Shown here: positions 1 through 6,111 of the stretch, piece by piece
Layout of the letters: every line of letters starts with the position of its first letter
How positions within the stretch are numbered: position 1 is the first letter of the stretch
From: a bacterium
Lineage (GTDB): Bacteria; 4484-113; JALSIF01
DNA: 6,399 nucleotides
NCBI GenBank assembly: GCA_026981635.1
Contig: JALSIF010000016.1
Coordinates: 1-6,399, forward strand
Reading direction: 5' to 3'
Translations under genes and position numbers: made by a program
Notes under the pieces: model-generated
Databases searched by the model: none
Told to the model about the DNA's origin: nothing
The model's input: only the letters and a program-made list of their open reading frames with translations

Positions 1-319
1 ACAGCAGCAGCTCGCCGGGGACGGCGAGGGTGCCCAGGCGGAGCTTGTAGAGGAGGAGGGGGGCAAGCATAACCAGGGCGGGAAGCAGGAAGACGGCAAG
101 GGAGGGCAGGAAGCCTGAGATGCGAAGGCCGATCTGGCGGTAGCAGAAGCCGTCGCGGTAGAGGGCGAGGAAGATGTAGGCCACCCCCAGGGCGGTAAGC
201 AGGGAGTTGGTGGTGAGGTGACTTACCGGCAGGCGGGGAACCAGCCACTCGCCCGCCAAGACCAGGGCGAGGATCACCGCGTAGTCCACCACCATCCTTG
301 GGGGGAGGGGTCTTGCCAT
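1..319 (-). CDS. Partial multi-pass membrane protein, possibly CPBP-family intramembrane protease (N-terminus only)
   Basis: An open minus-strand frame runs from ATG at 319 off the left edge, giving 106 codons without a stop. An in-frame TAG lies 12 nt upstream of that ATG, so the start is either 319 or the in-frame ATG at 295; neither has a clear Shine-Dalgarno site. The peptide is strongly hydrophobic, with about three likely membrane segments: DYAVILALVLAGEWLV, then the stretch around LLTALGVAYIFLAL, then FLPSLAVFLLPALVMLAPLLL. Between the second and third sits YRQIGLRISG, which resembles the short '(R)xxGLR' segment before the membrane core in CPBP (CAAX-like) protease family proteins. 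The catalytic Glu-Glu and His motifs of that family would lie beyond the edge, so the family call is a guess; that it is a real membrane protein is more secure. It is divergent from the zinc-ribbon gene, with 101 bp between them. Confidence 0.6.
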   Translation of the reverse strand, partial: MARPLPPRMVVDYAVILALVLAGEWLVPRLPVSHLTTNSLLTALGVAYIFLALYRDGFCYRQIGLRISGFLPSLAVFLLPALVMLAPLLLYKLRLGTLAVPGELLL

Positions 320-368
320 CCGGGTGTTAGTCTAGAATCCAGGAAAAGCGGAGGGCACCTTTTTAAAT

Positions 369-396
369 CTGACAAGTGGAGTCTCCTTCCTTTACT
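369..396 (+). promoter_or_regulatory. Possible sigma-70-type promoter for the zinc-ribbon gene
   Basis: CTGACA (369-374) matches the -35 consensus at five of six positions. TTTACT (391-396) matches the -10 consensus at four of six, with a 16-nt spacer. Transcription would begin near 403, leaving a leader of about 18 nt that contains TAAGG upstream of the ATG at 421. The surrounding 355-420 stretch is clearly more AT-rich than the flanking genes. This is based on pattern matching only. Confidence 0.3.
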
Positions 397-420
397 GAGG
401 CTTTTTAAGGTTGGGTTAGA

Positions 421-855
421 ATGCATCCTGTGAGCCAGGAGGAGGTAAGGGAGGAGGAGTTTGACTGGTCCCAGGTGGACCCCGAGGTCAGGGCGCGCTT
501 CAGGCCGGAGGGGCCGCCCGAGCGCATCGCCTGCCCCCGCTGTGGGGGGATTATCCAGACCACCGCCCTCTACTGCTACCACTGCGGGCTAAGACTTAGG
601 GAGCCCACCGAAGAGGAGCTGGAGCGGCGCATGCGGGGCTACGGGATGGGCTCGGCCAAATTTGACGAGACGGCCCGGCGCAGGGTGCAGGAGGAGGTGG
701 AAAAACTCCTGGAGGAGCGGGGCAGGCCCGACTACGGAGCCACCGCCACCGCCATCAGGATGACGGTGATTGCGGCGGTGATCCTGGTCCTGCTGCTCTA
801 CGGACCCAAGCTCTACCGGCTGGTGGCTCCCCTGATCGCTGGACTGTTCCGCTAA
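421..855 (+). CDS. Membrane-anchored zinc-ribbon protein of unknown function
   Basis: The product is 144 residues, starting at ATG 421 with a modest TAAGG site 10 nt upstream. An acidic N-terminus (residues 1-35) is followed by a four-cysteine zinc ribbon, CPRCG at 38-42 and CYHCG at 52-56 (Cys38, 41, 52, 55). A charged, probably helical segment rich in Glu and Arg (about 62-103) comes next, then one hydrophobic membrane helix at about 113-128 and a short amphipathic tail ending GLFR. The arrangement suggests a tail-anchored protein with its zinc ribbon in the cytoplasm. Zinc ribbons of this kind bind protein or nucleic acid partners, but nothing here identifies the partner. I do not recognise the family. 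Its stop codon lies 6 bp from the 3' end of the convergent metG, with no room for a separate terminator. Confidence 0.85.
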   Translation: MHPVSQEEVREEEFDWSQVDPEVRARFRPEGPPERIACPRCGGIIQTTALYCYHCGLRLREPTEEELERRMRGYGMGSAKFDETARRRVQEEVEKLLEERGRPDYGATATAIRMTVIAAVILVLLLYGPKLYRLVAPLIAGLFR

Positions 856-861
856 CTGGTC

Positions 862-2910
862 TTAGCTGAGTTTGCTTCCCGGGGCCACCTCGCCGTCCAC
901 CGTAACAATCCGCACCACCCGCTCGCCCTGGCTCTCGTCGGTGGCGGCAAGGAGCATCCCTTCGCTCAGGACACCGCGGAGCTTCTTGGGCTTCAGGTTG
1001 TCCAGGATGACGATGGTCCTCCCCACCAGCTCCTCCGGGTCGTACCAGGGGCGGATGCCCGCCACCAGCACCCGGTCCTTACGGGAGCCGTCGTCCACGG
1101 TGAGCTTGATCAGCTTGTCGGCCCCCTCCACCGGCTCGGCGCTGAGCACCTTGGCGGTGATGAGGTTTAGCTTCATAAAGTCGCCGATCTCAATCCATTC
1201 CTTCTCCTCGGTTGGCTTTTCGGCCATCTTCTCCTCCTTGGGGGCAGGCTTTTCCTCTGCTGCGATGCGCTCCACCTTCTCGCCGGTGAGGGCCTCTTTG
1301 CGGCGGATGAACTCCTCCTCCAGGTCCTCCAGGTCCAGGCGGGGGAAGACCACCTCGGGCTGGCCCACCTTGTGGTTTTCGGGCAGGGTTTCCGAGAGGG
1401 CGTCAAAGGTAAGCTCACTTACCCGTCCCTCAAAGCCCAGCTGCTGCCAGTAGCGGTCGCAGGCTCCCGGCATCACCGGAGAGAGCACAATGAGCAGGCG
1501 GCGGATGGCCTCAATGAGCAGGTGGAAGATGGTGCCGATCTCCTCCTTTTTGCCCTCCTTGTTTAGCTCCCAGGGCTTGGTGGTATCTATATAGCGGTTT
1601 AGCTCCCTCACCAGCTCCCAGGCCAGCTCCAGCCCCTCCTTGAAGCGGAGGCTTTCGTAGTGCTCAATCACCTCGCCGGGCACCCGGTCGGCAAGCTCCT
1701 TGATCTCCAGGTCGCGGGGGAAGACCACGGTGGGGGCGGGGATCACCCCGCCGAGGAACTTCAGGGCCATGTTGAGGGTGCGGTGGAGCAGGTTGCCCAG
1801 GTCGTTGGCCAGGTCGTAGTTGTAGCGCTCGGCCAGGGCGCGGACGGAGAAGTTGCCGTCCAGCCCCACCGGCACCTCCCGCACCACGAAGTAGCGCACC
1901 CCGTCGGCCCCTACCAGGGCGACGGCGTCCTTGGGGTGGAAGACGTTGCCCTTGGACTTGCTCATCTTGGTCCCCTCAAAGTTCCAGAAGCCGTGGACGA
2001 GAAGCTTTTTGGGGGCGGGGATGCCGAAGCTCTTTAGCATGGCCGGCCAGATGACGGCGTGGAACCAGGGGATGTCCACCGCCATGATGTGAAGGTCGCA
2101 GGGCCAGAAGTTGGCCGCAGGCTGGACCGCCATGGGGTCCTCCCCCCTCTCCAGTGCCGCAAGGGCGGCGTCGATGTCAAACCCTGAGCCGGTGAGGTAG
2201 GTGAGCAGGGCGTCCACCCAGACGTAGAAGACGTGGTTTCTATCCCAGGGCAGGGGGATGCCCCACTCGGTGGAGGAGCGGCTGATGCAGAGGTCCTTCA
2301 GGCCCTCCCTGATGCGGTTTAGCATCTCGGTGCGGCGAAAGTCGGGGTGGATGAAGTCGGGGTGCTGGTCATAGAACTCAAGCAGGTAGCCCTCGTACTT
2401 GCTCAGCCTGAAGTAGTAGGCCTCCTCGGTGAGGAACTTGAGGTAGGGCTTGCTCTCCGGGTCCTCGGGCACCTCGGAGGGGTCCAGGAAGCGGTTGTCG
2501 GTGGTGTGGTACCAGCCGGAGTAGGTCCCCTTGTAGATGTCGCCCAGCTCATAGATGCGCTGGAAGAACTTCTGCACCACCTCCCGGTGGCGGGGGCTGG
2601 AGGTGCGGTAGAACTCGTAGTCGGAGATCTCAAGTAGCTTCCACGCTTCAAGGAAGGCGGGGATGTTTCGGTTGCAGAACTCAAGGGGGTCCAGGCCCAG
2701 CTCGGCCGCCTTGTCGGCGATGTTCTGGGAGTGCTCATCGGAGCCGGTGACGAACTTGACCCGGTAGCCCTGCTTGCGCTTGGTGCGGGCCACGATGTCG
2801 GCGAGTATCGTGGTGTAGCCGGTCCCCATGTGGGGGGCGGCGTTGACGTAGTAGATGGGGGTGGTGACATAGAACTTCTTTTCCTCGGGGGGGCTTTGTT
2901 TGCTCTCCAT
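862..2910 (-). CDS. metG: Methionine--tRNA ligase with C-terminal tRNA-binding domain
   Basis: The product is a cytoplasmic class I synthetase of 682 residues that charges tRNA-Met with methionine using ATP. The Rossmann core opens with FYVTTPIYYVNAAPHMGTGYTT; the HIGH signature reads HMGT at 27-30. TGSDEH follows at 55-60 and an intact KMSKSKGN at about 315-322. The connective segment 133-172 (from WYHTTDNRF to YYFRLSKY) has no zinc-knuckle cysteines, so this is a zinc-free type. A helical anticodon-binding domain (about 370-535) leads to a Lys/Glu/Pro-rich linker, then an EMAPII/Trbp111-like OB domain from about W572 to the end (KLNLITAKV, EGMLLAA), which in this family drives dimerisation and tRNA binding. 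AAGGAGGAG at 2919-2927 is a strong ribosome-binding site for ATG 2910. It lies 48 bp downstream of the DUF3084 gene on the same strand. The identification is firm. Confidence 0.97.
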   Translation of the reverse strand: MESKQSPPEEKKFYVTTPIYYVNAAPHMGTGYTTILADIVARTKRKQGYRVKFVTGSDEHSQNIADKAAELGLDPLEFCNRNIPAFLEAWKLLEISDYEFYRTSSPRHREVVQKFFQRIYELGDIYKGTYSGWYHTTDNRFLDPSEVPEDPESKPYLKFLTEEAYYFRLSKYEGYLLEFYDQHPDFIHPDFRRTEMLNRIREGLKDLCISRSSTEWGIPLPWDRNHVFYVWVDALLTYLTGSGFDIDAALAALERGEDPMAVQPAANFWPCDLHIMAVDIPWFHAVIWPAMLKSFGIPAPKKLLVHGFWNFEGTKMSKSKGNVFHPKDAVALVGADGVRYFVVREVPVGLDGNFSVRALAERYNYDLANDLGNLLHRTLNMALKFLGGVIPAPTVVFPRDLEIKELADRVPGEVIEHYESLRFKEGLELAWELVRELNRYIDTTKPWELNKEGKKEEIGTIFHLLIEAIRRLLIVLSPVMPGACDRYWQQLGFEGRVSELTFDALSETLPENHKVGQPEVVFPRLDLEDLEEEFIRRKEALTGEKVERIAAEEKPAPKEEKMAEKPTEEKEWIEIGDFMKLNLITAKVLSAEPVEGADKLIKLTVDDGSRKDRVLVAGIRPWYDPEELVGRTIVILDNLKPKKLRGVLSEGMLLAATDESQGERVVRIVTVDGEVAPGSKLS

Positions 2911-2920
2911 CTGGGCGGCT

Positions 2921-2942
2921 CCTCCTTGGGCAGGGAATTATA
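2921..2942 (-). promoter_or_regulatory. TATAAT box and strong Shine-Dalgarno site ahead of metG
   Basis: On the minus strand the 48-bp gap before metG holds a perfect TATAAT (2942 down to 2937), unusual in such GC-rich sequence, followed by AAGGAGG (2927 down to 2921). A start near 2930 would give a leader of about 20 nt. No convincing -35 hexamer is visible: 17 nt upstream reads GGAGTA and lies at the end of the DUF3084 gene. metG may therefore have its own start as well as read-through from upstream. The ribosome-binding site is secure; the promoter is tentative. Confidence 0.4.
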
Positions 2943-2958
2943 GGCCCGCCACCGGCCG

Positions 2959-4206
2959 CTACTCCTCCACCACCAGCGCAAGGTCGTCCATCCGGTCAAG
3001 CACCCTGAAGTCTCGCTTGGCGACGATCTTTGCCCGGGCGGGCCTTTCCCGGCCGGCAAGCTGATCTATCCAGCCGGTCAGGGTATCGCGGCTCATGGTG
3101 CCCACCGAGAGGTCCTGGGGGCTGGGCAGGATGCCGTCTTTTACCGCCTGGTCGTGGAGCTTGTTTAGCTCCTGCTCCAGCAGGCGGGCGGCGGCCGAGC
3201 GGGAGAGACCAGCGGGGACCTTGAAGCGGGAAAGCACCTCACCGCGACGGTAGACCACCTTCTGCTCGGTGGCCAGAAAATCAAGCCTCAGGCGGTCGCC
3301 CACAAAGAGGTTCTCCCGCGCCACCACGATGAGAACCATGTCCTGGTCGCTCTGGGAGAGCCGCTCGGCCACTCCGCTGATGATCTCTGGATCGGGCGGC
3401 TCAACCTCAATGTTTCGCTTCTCAAACTCAACCGTGAGTTTCTTTACCACCTGGCGTACCGCCTGCTCCACCTGGGCCTTACTCCAGCTTTTGGGGATGA
3501 GCAGGTAGAGCAGGGGGTTGTTGGCATAGAGCAGGACCTTGCTGTGGCGCAGGCGAAAGAGCTCCTCCTCCAGCTCCTGCCCCTCCTTCACCAGCGCGTC
3601 GCGCATCTGGCGCTGGAGCTCAATCTGCTTCTGCAGGCGGTCGCGCTCTTTGCGCAGCTCATCAATCTCCTTCTCAAAGCGGCTCTTTTCGGCAGAAAGC
3701 TCCTCCCTCACCCGTTGGTAGTCGCGGCGGGTCTTCTCCAGGTCGGCCTGGAGGGAGGCCAGCTCACCGGTAAGCTGGCTCAGGCGCCGGTTCTGGGCGG
3801 CCACTTCGCGGGAGAGGGTATCAAGCTGTGCGCGAAGCTCGTCCCGCTGGCGGGAAACCTTCTTTAGCTCTTCCTCGGCCCGCTCCCGCTCCCGGGAGAC
3901 CTCGGCCAGCCTGGCCCTGGCCTGCTGTAACTTCTCTCCCGTCTCACTCACCTGGCGCTGGAGCTGGTCAAACTCCAGGATCATCTCGCGCACGTTGTCG
4001 GAGCTTATGAGCAGGACGCCCAGGGTGGCGAGGGCGATGACGATGCCGGTGAGCACCGCGATGGCGCTGGAGATGACCCGGGGGCGCAGGCCCATGAGGG
4101 AGATCTTCCGCTTGGCCACCCGCCAGCCCACCCGGTCGGCGGTGTAGGCCACGATGCCCGAAAGCACCGCCAGAACCAGGGTAAAGATAATGCCCGTCCA
4201 GTTCAT
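2959..4206 (-). CDS. DUF3084-family membrane protein with long coiled coil
   Basis: The product has 415 residues from ATG 4206, which has AGGTGGAG 5 nt upstream; the open frame continues further upstream but the sequence there is not protein-like. Order of parts: membrane helix 1 (about 3-23), a basic loop with DRVGWRVAKRKISLMGLRPR (24-43), membrane helix 2 (about 47-68), a long heptad-rich coiled coil (about 71-220, dense in Glu, Arg, Leu and Gln), then a compact domain (about 222-415) with KVLLYANNPLLYLLIP and VLIVVARENLFVGD. The GWRVAKRKISLMGLRPR loop between two helices plus the coiled coil is the DUF3084 layout. The molecular function of that family is not established. The coiled coil points to oligomerisation or scaffolding at the membrane. 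It is followed by metG and divergent from the glutaredoxin-like gene. Confidence 0.88.
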   Translation of the reverse strand: MNWTGIIFTLVLAVLSGIVAYTADRVGWRVAKRKISLMGLRPRVISSAIAVLTGIVIALATLGVLLISSDNVREMILEFDQLQRQVSETGEKLQQARARLAEVSRERERAEEELKKVSRQRDELRAQLDTLSREVAAQNRRLSQLTGELASLQADLEKTRRDYQRVREELSAEKSRFEKEIDELRKERDRLQKQIELQRQMRDALVKEGQELEEELFRLRHSKVLLYANNPLLYLLIPKSWSKAQVEQAVRQVVKKLTVEFEKRNIEVEPPDPEIISGVAERLSQSDQDMVLIVVARENLFVGDRLRLDFLATEQKVVYRRGEVLSRFKVPAGLSRSAAARLLEQELNKLHDQAVKDGILPSPQDLSVGTMSRDTLTGWIDQLAGRERPARAKIVAKRDFRVLDRMDDLALVVEE

Positions 4207-4222
4207 CGCCGCTCCACCTGAG

Positions 4223-4249
4223 CCTAAGTTTAGGTGGCCTATGATTAGG
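4223..4249. promoter_or_regulatory. Tandem CCTA-N4-TAGG inverted motifs in a divergent promoter region
   Basis: The 48-bp gap between the divergent DUF3084 and glutaredoxin-like genes holds two copies of CCTA-N4-TAGG, at 4223-4234 and 4238-4249, offset by 15 bp. The first extends to CCTAA-GT-TTAGG. The second extends to GGCCTA-TGAT-TAGGCC (4236-4251). Possible -10 boxes for both genes fall inside them: TATGAT (plus strand) in the second and TAAACT (minus strand) in the first. Paired dyads over two divergent promoters look like operators for a dimeric repressor, which is an inference; hairpins in the nucleic acid are the alternative. Confidence 0.45.
4240..4245 (+). promoter_or_regulatory. Possible -10 box giving a near-leaderless transcript of the glutaredoxin-like gene
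   Basis: TATGAT matches the -10 consensus at five of six positions. Normal spacing puts the transcript start near 4252, only about 3 nt before the GTG at 4255, and that GTG has no Shine-Dalgarno site. The best -35 at 17-nt spacing is the weak CTGAGC (4217-4222). This suggests leaderless or near-leaderless expression, unlike metG with its strong ribosome-binding site. Confidence 0.3.
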
Positions 4250-4254
4250 CCTCC

Positions 4255-4521
4255 GTGGCGGGTGAAAAGCTCGACTTTGTGATCTACATGCGCAGGGGCT
4301 GTCACCTGTGCGAGGTGATGTATGAGCGCCTGCTCCTCCTCATTGAGGTGACCGGCTGGGAGGCGGAGGTTGAGCTGGTTGACATTGACCAGGACCCCGC
4401 CCTCCGGGAGCGCTATGGTGAGCTGGTGCCGGTGCTTGAGCTGAACGGCGAGGAGCTCTGCCACTTCAGGCTGGACGAGGAGCGGGTAAAGAGGGCGGTG
4501 GAGGCGCTCAGACCAGGCTAG
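4255..4521 (+). CDS. Glutaredoxin-like thiol-disulfide protein (DUF836 type)
   Basis: The product is an 88-residue thioredoxin-fold protein starting at GTG 4255. A first strand, FVIYM, leads into the redox motif GCHLC with Cys16 and Cys19 at the start of helix 1. VELVDIDQDPALRERYGELVPVLEL follows, with the conserved VDID-D turn and the cis-proline at Pro59 facing the active site. The C-terminus ends in a short helix (EERVKRAVEAL). Length and the CHLC + DID-D + YG-VPVL pattern match the DUF836/glutaredoxin-like family rather than full thioredoxins. Such proteins exchange disulfides in the cytoplasm; the substrate is unknown. A third Cys (Cys69) is not part of the motif. It is divergent from the DUF3084 gene and 180 bp upstream of the thiolase gene, so a functional link to either is not shown. 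Confidence 0.9.
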   Translation: MAGEKLDFVIYMRRGCHLCEVMYERLLLLIEVTGWEAEVELVDIDQDPALRERYGELVPVLELNGEELCHFRLDEERVKRAVEALRPG

Positions 4522-4525
4522 ATCA

Positions 4526-4598
4526 GGGCTCAGCCGAAATCCCCCGCTGCTAACAATCAACAGGTGTTGATTAGTCTGTTGACTTATGGGCTGAGCCC
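4526..4598. repeat. Nested inverted repeats between the glutaredoxin-like and thiolase genes
   Basis: The outer arms GGGCTCAGCC (4526-4535) and GGCTGAGCCC (4589-4598) are perfectly complementary over 10 bp and enclose 53 nt. Inside are two alternative 7-bp stems sharing the same left strand: AATCAAC (4555-4561) with GTTGATT (4566-4572), or TCAACAG (4557-4563) with CTGTTGA (4576-4582). They cannot form together. The outer arm begins 5 nt after the glutaredoxin-like stop, so a transcription end is possible, but no T-run follows the right arm. ATCAGG occurs at both ends (4522-4527 and 4601-4606), which could be chance. Confidence 0.6.
4555..4572. promoter_or_regulatory. 18-bp palindrome, possible operator upstream of the thiolase gene
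   Basis: AATCAAC-AGGT-GTTGATT is a perfect dyad of two 7-bp arms around 4 bp, about 130 bp before the thiolase start. The half-site core TGTTGA recurs at 4577-4582 and 4650-4655. TTGACT, a good -35 match, lies at 4579-4584, although the nearest -10-like TATCAG (4600-4605) is at a short 15-nt spacing. Size and symmetry suit a dimeric regulator of the TetR type, which often controls acyl-CoA genes; the link is inferred. Confidence 0.35.
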
Positions 4599-4701
4599 GT
4601 ATCAGGAGCGGAGAAACGACCGGTTGATAAAGCCCGCCGCGGTGGCCGGTGTTGATATCGGTTAAGCTTTCTGTGGAAAACTTTTGCCTGGGGGTGGCCA
4701 T

Positions 4702-6096
4702 TTGCAGCGAAGGACGAGCGAGGTCTACATCGTGGCGGGGGGCCTTACCCCGTTCAGTCGCGCTCAGCAGGAGGCCGACTTTCGGGAGCTCTGCCGGCAG
4801 GCCTTCGCCAGCGCCCTGGGACAGCTACCCGATCTTTCCACTGACGACATTGACGCGGCGGTGATGGCCTACTACTCGGACTACTTCACCAAGCAGTCCT
4901 CGGCCCATCTTGCGGTCCACGACTACCTGGGGCTTGCCCCTAGGCCCTGCATCCGGGTGGATGCGGCCAGCGCCAGCGGGGGGGCGGCGCTGCACACCGC
5001 CTACCTCATGGTGCAAAGCGGCTATGCCCATGTGGTGGTGGTGCTGGGCTTTGCCACCCTGGGGAGGGTCTCCACCAACCAGGCCATTGACCTGCTGTCT
5101 CTTTCCAGCGACATCAACTTTGAGTATCCCCTGGGGGTCTTCTGGTCGGGCTTCTTCGGCATGGTGGCCAACCGCCAGATCCACGAGCTGGGCTGGGACC
5201 CCAAGCTGTTTGACATGGTGAGCATCAAAAACCACGTCAACGCCACCTACAACCCCTACGCCCAGCGGCCCCTGGAGCTCACTCCGGAGGAGATCCACCG
5301 CTCAACCCTGGTCTCCACCCCCCTGCGCAAGCTCCACTGCTCGCTGATCAGCGAGGGGGCGGTCTGTCTGGTGGTGGCCAACGAGGAGTGGGCCTGGCGG
5401 CTGACCGAGCGGCCGGTGCGTATCGCCGGCATCGGGGCGGCCTCCGACACCCTCAGGCTGGCCGACCGGGACCACGGGCAGGTACCCCTGCTCCAGCACG
5501 AGGACCCCAGGCAGTATGAGAAGATGTACGAGCAGGGACTGCGCTATCCGGGAGTGCACCACTTTCGGGCCACCCGCATCGCCGCCCGGGAGGCCTACAT
5601 GGCGGCGGGGATCCACTTCCCGGTGGCGGAGATTGACTTTGCCGAGATCACCGACGCCTACGCCAACCTGGAAATCGCCACCTACGAGGACCTGGGCTTC
5701 TGTCCCCTGGGGGGTGGGCCCGACTTCCTGAGCTCGGGGGCGCCCATGATGCCGGGGATTGACTATGGGATGAGGGACCTGCCTGAGCGGGGAAAGCTCC
5801 CCGTCAACCCCTCGGGGGGGCTTTTGGCCTGCGGCCACCCCATCGGCGTCGGGGGGCTGATGCAGGCGGTGTTCGCCCTCTGGCAGCTCAGGGAGGAGCT
5901 GGCCAGCCGGTTTGCCGATCTCAGGAGCGAGGCGCAGATCTCCTTTACCCCCCTGCAGCTTGAGCGCCCCTTGCGCGGCCTGGTCCACTCCATGGCGGGG
6001 ACCGGCACCATGGCCACGGTGACCATCCTGGAAAGCCCCCTGGCCCGGGAGGTGGAGACGGTGGCGGGTGAGGGGGCGGGGGGATTCATGGAGTAG
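4702..6096 (+). CDS. Thiolase-superfamily protein with Ser at the nucleophile position
   Basis: The product has 464 residues from TTG 4702, chosen because GGGGGTGG lies 4 nt upstream and SEVYIVAGGLTPFSR then begins as in other thiolases; TTG 4684 is an in-frame alternative. It resembles SCP2/archaeal-type thiolases: KNHVNATYNPYAQ (177-189), CSLISEGAVCLVV (213-225), DAYANLEIATYEDLGFC (318-334), NPSGGLLACGHPIGVGG (369-385) and HSMAGTGTMATVTIL (429-443). Normal members join or cleave acyl-CoAs using a Cys nucleophile and the GHP His. Here His379 is present, but the usual 'ACASGG' reads ASASGG, putting Ser90 (AGC, 4969-4971) where Cys belongs. It is longer than the usual 390 or so residues, with extra sequence around 248-290 and 338-365. 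It is followed 15 bp later by a DUF35 partner. Superfamily membership is firm; ordinary thiolase activity is doubtful. Confidence 0.93.
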   Translation: MQRRTSEVYIVAGGLTPFSRAQQEADFRELCRQAFASALGQLPDLSTDDIDAAVMAYYSDYFTKQSSAHLAVHDYLGLAPRPCIRVDAASASGGAALHTAYLMVQSGYAHVVVVLGFATLGRVSTNQAIDLLSLSSDINFEYPLGVFWSGFFGMVANRQIHELGWDPKLFDMVSIKNHVNATYNPYAQRPLELTPEEIHRSTLVSTPLRKLHCSLISEGAVCLVVANEEWAWRLTERPVRIAGIGAASDTLRLADRDHGQVPLLQHEDPRQYEKMYEQGLRYPGVHHFRATRIAAREAYMAAGIHFPVAEIDFAEITDAYANLEIATYEDLGFCPLGGGPDFLSSGAPMMPGIDYGMRDLPERGKLPVNPSGGLLACGHPIGVGGLMQAVFALWQLREELASRFADLRSEAQISFTPLQLERPLRGLVHSMAGTGTMATVTILESPLAREVETVAGEGAGGFME

Positions 6097-6111
6097 GGAG
6101 GTGTAGCGACC

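Noticed and set aside
274-582. A 102-codon minus-strand frame across the left intergenic region
   Set aside because: It overlaps the divergent promoter region and the zinc-ribbon gene, and its product has no recognisable features.
2403-3059. A 218-codon minus-strand frame overlapping metG and the DUF3084 gene
   Set aside because: Its product is Ser/Pro/Thr/Arg-rich without domains and is a frame-shifted shadow of metG, which is confirmed by its motifs.
4522-4606. A mobile element with ATCAGG target duplications
   Set aside because: The flanking repeats are only 6 bp and partly inside the inverted repeat, there is no second copy in the window, and no transposase is present. I report it only as an inverted repeat.
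4624-4680. Promoter built on the TTGATA boxes at 4624 or 4652
   Set aside because: Neither has a credible -10 hexamer at 16-18 nt spacing; the sequences there are GC-rich or read GGAAAA.
4207-4701. Upstream extension of the DUF3084 frame to 4701
   Set aside because: It would run antisense across the glutaredoxin-like gene and the intergenic repeats. ATG 4206 has a good ribosome-binding site and starts directly at the first membrane helix, as expected for the family.
4663-4701. A thiolase start further upstream than TTG 4702
   Set aside because: TAA at 4663-4665 closes the frame and no ATG or GTG follows. TTG 4684 is possible but has a poorer ribosome-binding site and adds residues not typical of the family N-terminus.
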